NCBI GenBank assembly: GCA_024231955.1
Contig: JAAEPZ010000253.1
Coordinates: 521,458 to 585,457 of the forward strand
DNA length: 64,000 bases
Origin: a bacterium
Lineage (GTDB): Bacteria > Krumholzibacteriota > Krumholzibacteriia > JACNKJ01
Reading direction: 5' to 3'
A program made the translations under genes and the position numbers. The notes under the pieces were generated by a model, which searched no databases, was not told where the DNA came from, and saw nothing but the letters and a program-made list of their open reading frames with translations. Below are positions 54,198-62,100 of the stretch, in pieces (within the stretch, counting starts at the first letter, position 1; every line of letters starts with the position of its first letter).

Positions 54198-55454
54198 CTA
54201 CTTCTCTTTGTTCGGCAGTGAGAACCACCAGGTCATGGTGATCAATGGAACTGGGTAGCGCACCTGAGTCCGGAAACCGTGAAACGCATCCGGGTCCCAC
54301 CCCGAGCGTTCGAAACTTTCCGTCAGAAGCTGCTTGTGCTTCGGCAGCGGTTTGAGCGCCACCTTGTCAAGTCCGCGACCAAGCTGTTCGATGGGCAGAT
54401 GCATGTCGACGGTATTGAGGCGTCCCATCAAGCCGTCGTAACGATTGGGATCGACGCCGGAGGGGTTCGGCAATCTCAAGTTCAGTTCCGGGTTGCAGCC
54501 CCGCCACAGGTCGCGATGGATGAAGACCTCCCGGACCAGCGTCTTGCAGGGGAAGTTGAGGAGGTAGGCGCGGCACTCGTCCCTCTTCGTGTCGCTGGCG
54601 TACCGTTGCCAGCCGTGACGGAGAACGTAGCCGGAGCAGATGTTCAGCGGCTCCTCCAGCGAAACCTCCTCCTCCGTGAGCATGAAGATGTGATGCTTGC
54701 CGTGCTCGACCGTATCGATGCCCGGCAGCGGCATGGTGCAGTAATCGTCGATCAGGAAATTGCCGGGATCGCCGCCGTCCAGCCCCTCCTCCAACGTTTC
54801 GATCCAGGGCCAATCCCGGCCGTCCTCGCCGGGCTGATCGTAGCAGACACTGAATAGAGCGATGGGAGCGCTCGGGCGCAGACGACGCAAACCGTATCGC
54901 TGATGGACCTCGAAGCCGTCGACATGCCCAGAGTCTTGCGCGGGTTGCAGCACCAGGGTCGTCGCCAGCGTGTCGCAGTGGGCGCCGATCACGTAGGACA
55001 TGGCCTTGTAGATGGCCTGCTTGGAGCGGTGCTCGTTCCGCTCGCGGGCCGCGGCGGAGCGGGAGGAGATCCAGCCGTCGATGCTGCCCCGCCCCCCCGG
55101 TATGGAATCGATCAGGGTCTGGAAACCGACGATGGGCTCCTCGCAGGCGGCGCAAAGCCCTCCGGGCACCCCTTTCGCCTGACAAGTTTTAACGAGGATC
55201 CTCAACCCCGTCGGGGCGGGCAGTCTGTGCAGGAGATCCAGATCATCCTCCTCACGGAGGGCCTGGATGATTCGGCTGGCGAGGGATTTGTCCACGGCAA
55301 GCAGCTCGACGAGACGTCCCGAGCGGAATGTGCCGCCCGTAACCTCTTCCACGAGATGCGATAACGCCGCCCGCAGGGCGCGCGCCACGGGACGCAGCCT
55401 CCTCTCGAAGCCGCCGTTGCTCTCTTCGTTGCGTTTTGATTTAGCCATAGGCAT
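54198..55454 (-). CDS. Conserved protein of unknown function with N-terminal winged-helix-like region
   Basis: 418 residues, cytoplasmic by sequence. The first 100 residues (LRPVARALRAALSHLVEEV, GRLVELLAVDKSLASRIIQA) look like a winged-helix DNA-binding domain. They are followed by a linker with CAACEE and a larger C-terminal domain (about 170-418) with DTLATTLVLQPAQDS, YGLRRLRPSAPIALFSVC and WQRYASDTKRDECRAYLL, then LVREVFIHRDLWRG. I believe similar proteins exist in other uncultured and planctomycete genomes, without an assigned role. A transcriptional regulator with a large ligand or interaction domain is a reasonable guess. It sits between an IS481 relic and a secreted-protein gene and has no operon partner. 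Confidence 0.7.
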   Translation of the reverse strand: MPMAKSKRNEESNGGFERRLRPVARALRAALSHLVEEVTGGTFRSGRLVELLAVDKSLASRIIQALREEDDLDLLHRLPAPTGLRILVKTCQAKGVPGGLCAACEEPIVGFQTLIDSIPGGRGSIDGWISSRSAAARERNEHRSKQAIYKAMSYVIGAHCDTLATTLVLQPAQDSGHVDGFEVHQRYGLRRLRPSAPIALFSVCYDQPGEDGRDWPWIETLEEGLDGGDPGNFLIDDYCTMPLPGIDTVEHGKHHIFMLTEEEVSLEEPLNICSGYVLRHGWQRYASDTKRDECRAYLLNFPCKTLVREVFIHRDLWRGCNPELNLRLPNPSGVDPNRYDGLMGRLNTVDMHLPIEQLGRGLDKVALKPLPKHKQLLTESFERSGWDPDAFHGFRTQVRYPVPLITMTWWFSLPNKEK

Positions 55455-55564
55455 GGTACTTTAACCTCACCCCATTGATTGAACCAGACAATATTCCTCC
55501 GCCATCCACCTCTCCATTGTAAGTATTCCCCCTCCAAGTTTCAATGATTTCTCTCAGAGATCTC

Positions 55565-55593
55565 TTGTAAATGACAAATGGAGCGTATATACT
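55565..55593 (+). promoter_or_regulatory. Promoter of the HAF-repeat-like secreted protein
   Basis: TTGTAA (55565-55570), a 17-base spacer and TATACT (55588-55593), about 95 nt before the ATG at 55694, which has TGGAGG upstream. Confidence 0.6.
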
Positions 55594-55693
55594 CCTTCAT
55601 GTTCCCTATAAAGCCGGATACGTCCGGCTGACGCCACGGGCCTGATGAGAAACAGAGCCCTCGAACTCGAATCCCAGAATTCTGGAGGATCTC

Positions 55694-57310
55694 ATGTTCA
55701 AAACCGCAATCATCTTGGGACTGTGCATCCTGCTCACCCTACCCGCCGTGGCTTTCGCCGGCGGCAACTTCGAAACACTGCCATTCCCGGGCTCCTACTA
55801 CCCAGGCGCTTTCCACCTCTCGGCCGACGGTTCCGCCATTGTGGGATACTGGGATATGGTCGGTTGGTATTGGAGCGAAGGGAACGATCCCTGGCTCATC
55901 CCCACGGGCGACGCACAACCACCAGCGTTCAACATCTCGGGCGACGGCAACACGATCGTCACTCAGCTGACCCATCCGGATGACGGGCTGGGCCACGCGG
56001 CGCTGATGGACGTCGCGACGCAGGATGTCACCTTCCTGGCCGATCTGCCCGGCGGCACCGGCATGGATCTCGGATTCAACAGCGCCTGGTCGGCCAACTA
56101 CGACGCCAGCATCGTCTGCGGCATGAGTTGGATGCCGTCCGGCACCGCCCAAGCCACCAAGTGGGTCGACAACACCCCCACCGGACTCGGACAGTTTGCC
56201 CCCAGAAGCAGCCGCGCCAGCGTCGTGTCCGACAACGGCGAGATGATCGGCGGCTGGGCCGAACTGGATGACGGCGGCTACCGTCGCCCGGCGATCTGGA
56301 CCTCGGACGTCGAGGGTCCTCAACTGTTCCTCGGTGAAGTGAACGACGGCGAGGTCTTCGACATCAACGCCGACGCCACCTCCGTGGTCGGCGTTTCGAG
56401 CGCCTTCGCCTTTCACTATGACGTCGCCTCCGGCGAGTTCACCGATATCGGCTCCCTCTACGACGATTTCTGGGGCAGCAACGCCTTTGGCGTCTCTCTC
56501 GACGGCACGGTCGTCGGGGAGAGCGGCAACCCCTGGTTCAGCACACCCTATGCCTTCATCTGGACGGCCGACATGGGGATCACCTATCTCGGCGACTACC
56601 TGACCGCCATGGGTGTGGCCGGCTACAACGGCGAATATCTGTACCGCGCCACCGACATCTCGGACGACGGCAAGACGATCGTCGGCGTGTACGTGGATGA
56701 TGCCGCCGGCATGTTCCTCCCCTTCATGGTCAACATCGGCGACGTGACGCCGGCGTTCCTGGGCGGCTATGAGGTCACCCCCACCGCGGGGTGCGTGGAT
56801 TTCACGTTCCGCATCTCGGGTGATTTCCAGAGCGAACAGCTCAGCCTCATCGCCTCCAAGGATCAGATCGACTGGCAGGTGGAGGTCGAGAACGTCGAAA
56901 GCAACTTCAGCGCCCGTGACGAGAATCCGACTCTGCGCGAGGGCGGCGAAGTGACCTACAATCTTTACTTCCAGGAGGGGAACGCCCGGATACTGCTGCT
57001 CAGCGAGAACGTTCAGGTGAGCGGCGTGCCCCAGGCCACGAGGAGAATCAGTTCATACCCGAACCCCTTCAACCCCGTGACCAACATCACCTTCGAACTG
57101 GATACACCTCAGCAGATCCGTCTGCAGATCGTGGATATCAAGGGGCGTCACGTCACCACGCTGACCGACGGCTTCTTGGCGAACGGCGAGCACACGATTC
57201 AGTGGAACGGCACCTCTGATGACGGGCGCGCGCTGGCGTCGGGTATCTACTTCGTGCAGATGACCGGCTCCGGTGTGATGCAACGGGAGAAACTCACGTT
57301 GCTGAAGTAG
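55694..57310 (+). CDS. Secreted HAF-repeat-like protein with sorting domain
   Basis: 538 residues. The signal peptide ends near VAFAGGN (about 1-22). The body (about 25-340) has repeats of the form AFHLSADGSAIVGYW, AFNISGDGNTIV and ATDISDDGKTIVGVY. These resemble HAF-type extracellular repeats. The C-terminus is a sorting domain: SSYPNPFNPVTNITFELD, LQIVDIKGRHVTTLTDG, TIQWNGTSDDGRALASGIYF. It should be exported and displayed or released. The function is unknown. The short gene at 57422 follows in the same direction. Confidence 0.82.
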   Translation: MFKTAIILGLCILLTLPAVAFAGGNFETLPFPGSYYPGAFHLSADGSAIVGYWDMVGWYWSEGNDPWLIPTGDAQPPAFNISGDGNTIVTQLTHPDDGLGHAALMDVATQDVTFLADLPGGTGMDLGFNSAWSANYDASIVCGMSWMPSGTAQATKWVDNTPTGLGQFAPRSSRASVVSDNGEMIGGWAELDDGGYRRPAIWTSDVEGPQLFLGEVNDGEVFDINADATSVVGVSSAFAFHYDVASGEFTDIGSLYDDFWGSNAFGVSLDGTVVGESGNPWFSTPYAFIWTADMGITYLGDYLTAMGVAGYNGEYLYRATDISDDGKTIVGVYVDDAAGMFLPFMVNIGDVTPAFLGGYEVTPTAGCVDFTFRISGDFQSEQLSLIASKDQIDWQVEVENVESNFSARDENPTLREGGEVTYNLYFQEGNARILLLSENVQVSGVPQATRRISSYPNPFNPVTNITFELDTPQQIRLQIVDIKGRHVTTLTDGFLANGEHTIQWNGTSDDGRALASGIYFVQMTGSGVMQREKLTLLK

Positions 57311-57344
57311 CATGCACGACATGTGTTGTTTGATGAGCAAACCT

Positions 57345-57371
57345 GCCCCGAGTCGCCGTGCGGCTCGGGGC
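57345..57371 (+). terminator. Hairpin between two secreted-protein genes
   Basis: GCCCCGAG / CTCGGGGC with an inner CCG/CGG pair and no T tract. It may be an attenuator or mRNA stabiliser between the two cistrons. Confidence 0.4.
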
Positions 57372-57421
57372 TTCAGATAGGGATCACGATCCCATCCTCA
57401 CCCGGACAATCGGAGAACGAG

Positions 57422-58054
57422 ATGCAACGACTCCTCATCACATCGCTCCTGATCGCCATGACTATCGCCGCGCCGGCCACGGCCGTGCAGGTCAAGGTGG
57501 AGATCGACGCGTGGATCGAATACAACCAGATCCCCAACGGCCCCTTCAGCGAGGCGCAGGCGGAGGATCTCACCACGGTCACGTTTCTGATCGATTCGGA
57601 CAACTTCATCGACAGCTCGAGCTACAATCTCCGCGCTTACGAGATCGAGCGAACCTCCTTCGAACTCGCCTTCGGTCCCGCCACGGCGGGCCTGATGGAT
57701 CCGCTCACGGACACGCCCTACTTCGTCGTGCGCGACGGCGATCCGGTGGCGGACGGTTTCTGTCTCACCATGGGCGACATCGACTGGCCGATCCCGCCCC
57801 TGCTCGACCAGGTCGGCATGCTGGACAATCTCGCCTGCGCGTTCGAGGTGGGATACTCGGGGGAAACCCTGGGCTCTCTCGACATCGTCGATGCCGTCGG
57901 CATCTACGACTATGACGGCTTGACGAACTACTATCACGCCATCCTGGACGGCGGGATGGAGGCCGCGGCGCTGTGGTTCACGGAGATCTCCATCTCCCTG
58001 GTCACCACGGCCACGACTGCGACAAGCTGGAGCGAGCTGAAGTCGCTCTACTGA
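57422..58054 (+). CDS. Small secreted protein of unknown family
   Basis: 210 residues with a signal peptide (about 1-21, IAAPATAVQ). The mature part is beta-rich: VKVEIDAWIEYNQIPNGPF, VTFLIDSDNFIDSS, YEIERTSFELAFGP. It resembles the short PEP-CTERM/VPLPA-like lectin-type secreted proteins that describe a scalar field. The C-terminus ends SWSELKSLY, possibly a short tail motif used by this lineage for export or anchoring. The larger sorting domain is absent. The start is ATG 57422, behind a weak GAGAACGAG. Confidence 0.65.
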   Translation: MQRLLITSLLIAMTIAAPATAVQVKVEIDAWIEYNQIPNGPFSEAQAEDLTTVTFLIDSDNFIDSSSYNLRAYEIERTSFELAFGPATAGLMDPLTDTPYFVVRDGDPVADGFCLTMGDIDWPIPPLLDQVGMLDNLACAFEVGYSGETLGSLDIVDAVGIYDYDGLTNYYHAILDGGMEAAALWFTEISISLVTTATTATSWSELKSLY

Positions 58055-58080
58055 GGTCAATGAAGCGGATCACACGAATG

Positions 58081-58109
58081 AGCCCGGAGCGATCCGGGCT
58101 CTTTTTTTT
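58081..58109 (+). terminator. Rho-independent terminator
   Basis: AGCCCGGA, loop GCGA, TCCGGGCT, C, then eight T, 27 bp after the stop of the small secreted-protein gene. Confidence 0.9.
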
Positions 58110-58380
58110 GGCTTCATCCGTAAGCTCCCCCGCCAACGAACACTTTGAATTGTGTACCTCGAAATCGTGCCCAACCCGGCTGGCCGAGAGGTCACTGACT
58201 AAACTCAAGTGTTGATAGGATCGGAGTAGAGCACTGGCCTGGCTCAACAATCGTCGGTTGCTAGAGCCGATCGGAAACATCCCACCTGTTGAGCTTGAGG
58301 AGTTATACTATATAAATCAGGAGGCTCCGGCCTCGGTGGCCGGACTCACGTAATCAGGTCTCCGAAAAAGCCGGGGCGGT
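58110..58380. other. AT-richer intergenic stretch
   Basis: No gene is seen. A CCGGCC/GGCCGG hairpin (about 58328-58344) lies 37 bp beyond the reverse-strand TPR gene stop and may help end that transcript. TATACTATATAA at about 58304 could be a promoter element but has no gene after it. Confidence 0.35.
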
Positions 58381-59127
58381 TCAAGGTGTCGTTTCCCATT
58401 GCAATTCACCATTGAGCAGGATCCTCGCGCCTTTGATCGGAGAGCCAGACCCTTCGGCTACTGCGGACACTCGAACTATTGCAATGCCCGAATCAAGCCC
58501 ATTGGCTAATGCAAATTCAAGCGCCACCAAGAAGGCATGGCTATAGCTTGAGTAGGACTCGCCTGCTATTACCCATGTGCTTGGATCTTGCGGATCTAAG
58601 CCGTTCTCAGGGTAAAGCATATCAAGTGACTGCTGAGCCAGAATGAATTGTTCAAGATGAAAACCTGATTCAGCACGAATGGCATGCATATCGATGTAGT
58701 CGATTGATGAATCGTGAGAGAACTCGTATGCTGGCTCCGATTCGAGCACATCATTGGAACTTGTCATTGCCAATTCAAATTCGCTGTCAGCCAAGGCCAC
58801 AATGGCGAGGCCACATTGAGCTGACTCAGGACTCTCTGGTTGGCTACTCAATGCATCTTCAAAATTGATCTTGGCCGATTGTAGGGAGTCTGTCCTGATC
58901 AAGCTCCAACCCAGCCCGACCCGGGCTTCGGTATACCCTGTCTCGATCTCGAGAGCCTCCCTGAACTTCCCTTTCGCTTGAGAATACTCCCCTAGTTCGA
59001 ACAGGCTCCATCCAGCAGTGACGAGTTCCTGAACCGATATTTCTTCAGAATCTGGCCCTGTCTCACCACTGCTACAAGACAGCACTAACACGCCTAGACA
59101 TGTGACAAGTAGTAATCTTCTAAGCAT
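58381..59127 (-). CDS. TPR-repeat lipoprotein
   Basis: 248 residues. A lipoprotein signal (LGVLVLSCSSGE) precedes TPR-like helices at about 30-125 (TAGWSLFELGEYSQAKGKFR, EARVGLGWSLIRTDSLQSAK). A less regular C-terminal part ends in a short beta domain. It probably acts as a periplasmic scaffold. The gene starts 7 bp after the stop of the giant secreted-protein gene, so they are co-transcribed and may work together, for example in its export or anchoring. Its base composition is AT-richer than that of genes left of 58 kb. Confidence 0.78.
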   Translation of the reverse strand: MLRRLLLVTCLGVLVLSCSSGETGPDSEEISVQELVTAGWSLFELGEYSQAKGKFREALEIETGYTEARVGLGWSLIRTDSLQSAKINFEDALSSQPESPESAQCGLAIVALADSEFELAMTSSNDVLESEPAYEFSHDSSIDYIDMHAIRAESGFHLEQFILAQQSLDMLYPENGLDPQDPSTWVIAGESYSSYSHAFLVALEFALANGLDSGIAIVRVSAVAEGSGSPIKGARILLNGELQWETTP

Positions 59128-59133
59128 CCCGAC

Positions 59134-62100
59134 CTACCTTATTAGCACAGCCTTTTTGGAAGAGGCCTCACCTTCGCCAAATAGCGATACCAAGTACACA
59201 CCGGAAGGAGCCGGCCGACCGGATTCATCCATCCCATCCCAACTGATATTGAATACACCCGGTTCGCAAACGGAGTCATTCAGTGTTTTCACGTGGCGTC
59301 CGAGCACATCGAAAACCCGGACCGTGATCTTCTGCTTGAATCCAACGACGAATGTGACATTCGTCTGAGGGTTGAACGGATTTGGGTAGATAGGCTCAAG
59401 ATATGCACCAAGTGGAGGGGGGGGCACCGGTCCCTCAGCTCTCCCAACTACCACTTGATAAGTTCCGAGAGCACCGATCTCTGCACAAATCCAGCCATCG
59501 CCTTCAATCCAAGATGGGAGAACAACCGCTTGGCTTGCAAACACTGCTGCAATCGACGGCTGGAAACCATCCGGTATCGAGGAGAGATCACCCTGGTACT
59601 TGAGCCTCAGTATCCCAGCACTCCCAACACTCTCCTCGAAACAACTGATCTTGTATGGAATTGAAGCGCAATAGGTATCTTCAGCTTTAACCGCCACATG
59701 TTGTTCTGAACCCGCTCTCTGCTTCAGGTCGGTATCGGGTTCAATCTCCTCTAGTGCTTGCAGGGCCTGGATCAGGATGGCTCTATTCTCACGACTCCCA
59801 TCCTCTAAGTCGAGTACACATAGGCTGTCGAGGCTCGTATAGAATCTTTCGTCTCCAACACCTATACTGAAACCTCTGGCTTCGCTTCCGGCGTTCCCAC
59901 TCTGGTCTATCCCCGCTACCGCGATTTCGCACACTGCCGACTCGGAGAACAACGTGGAGGCATAGTAGACGGTTTCACCAGCTATCTCGATCGAGCTTAC
60001 TGCCAGCTCCTCGTCGCACGCTAAAACTGTTGGCTCTGACACCAGGGGTTCAGACGCATAAATGTACGCATGTAGTTGCCCCTGAAGCACACTGCCTTGC
60101 AGCAACACGATGTCAAATTGAGGTGGGATGACATCAGCAACCTCTTCAGCAAACCAGATAACTTCCGCCTCATGAACACGCAAAGGCATATATTCCTGAT
60201 ACTGAATCACTACTGTATCTTGGTCGGATACCTGTATTACTCCCTGCTCGCTGGATGACCCGCTCGAAAACTGCAAGGATCCTATGAACAATCCAGCCGA
60301 AGGATCTCTCTCTCGGCAAACCAATATTGTCCCGGCAGGATCTGTTGGTGAGGTCACCTGCAGCTCGAGGCTGTCGATCTGTGTAGCATCCACATCCAGG
60401 TCTAGATCTCTCACCGTAATCAACAGTTCATCTTCGATCCCAATCCAATTCGCTGCTGGCACATTGAGCATCGCCGCATGTTCCTCAGGGCTCACCACCT
60501 GCAATGTGTACGACTGCGCGTCGTATCCGCCATTTCCGTCGTCTATCTCAATCCCGATGACATAGAGTCCGATGGAATCGGCTGGCACCTGCCAGACTAT
60601 TGTATCACCTTGCCACTCGAGTCCTGCTGGAACAACAGTGGCATCATCGAACCGGTACTCAACCTCGTCATCATCCTCATCGCTCACCGTGACCTCGTAG
60701 CTGTAATGAGCACCAGCGGTAGTAATTGTTGTCGGTTCCGATGAGATCTGTGGATGGTTGTTCTCAACCTCACTGATGTACTCGTAGAGCAAGAAATCGG
60801 TACTGGCACCCTCAATGCCTAGAGTATCATAGGCGGCAACCGTAAACTCGTACGTTCTGCCAGCCTGAATCTCGGACAGTTCGAGCCTGTTGGAATCACC
60901 AGCTGCCTGGGTAAAACTCTCACCGCTGTTAGCCTCGATCCCGTGGACGATGTAGCCTTCAACTCGAGGATCGACTACATAGTCCCACGCCAGGCTGAGC
61001 GACGTATCCGTTTCCGACACATTGAATGTGCCAGGTGCAGGAATGAGGTTGTCTCTCTCAACCAATATCGCACCAGGTGCATAGGACATGCTTGGGGCCG
61101 AGAGCCCATCGGAGATGATTGCATACACGTGATATGTTCCCTGTACCAGCGAGTCAGGCACGTCCCATGTGAATGATCCGTTCGATTGATCTTCACTGAT
61201 ACCTCGCTCGATTAGCACACCATTGAAGTCTTGGCCATCCGCATCGTAGTAGAGCGAGATCTCTGCATCGCTATCCTCATCGATGGCATTCCACTCAATG
61301 GTCGTTTGCGTGGTGGTGCTTGCGGGCTGGCTTAATACAATGCTAGGTGCGAATCCCTGAGCAAACCGATCCAGGGTATATAGTTGATCTCCCGGATTCT
61401 CGATTTCGACTTCCCATTCACCTGGAACTGGATTCTTGACGTAAAAGATCGAAGTCTTCGATTCGGAATCGAGGAGGAAGTAAACCGATGCATCGGGATC
61501 CTCGCCGTCAGTGGGTCTGATGAGATCCCCGTTAGGAGCACGTAGGTTGAAGGGGACGGCTGTCTCACTTCCCTCTAGCACAAAAACAAGCGTCGGTGTG
61601 GGAGCGACCGTGCTCGCCCTGCAATGCAATCCTCTCTCAGACAGCCACAAATCGCCCGAGTTTGGAGTGCTCGAATGCGAGAACTGCCTTCCAATTGGTA
61701 CTAAGTGTGCGAAATCTGCTCCGACCGCGAAATGCAGGGATTGATCAATGTATTCTGCCCTCGCAGCAAAGCTTTGTGTAAATGCTCCTAAGTTCAATGT
61801 TAGCTCGCCCAAGATCACTGTATTATCCACCACAACTTCTGCGTTAGCAAGCTCATAGGGTAACCCTAGCAAGTGGCTGATCGATGTCTTTAACCACTTA
61901 AGCTCCGCAGGAAATACATCCGCGGTGAGAGATACCGCTGCTGTTGCACGGCCGTTGAAATTGGGCCAGTTTATGTTTGCTTCTAAGTCGATCTTCAAGA
62001 AGTTCAAGTTCCATAGACCGGCGATAACTACGCCATCCTGAAAAGAGTATCCGAGGCTGCCATAGGCATAGTCCTTACCAAAAACAACAACTGTTCCACT

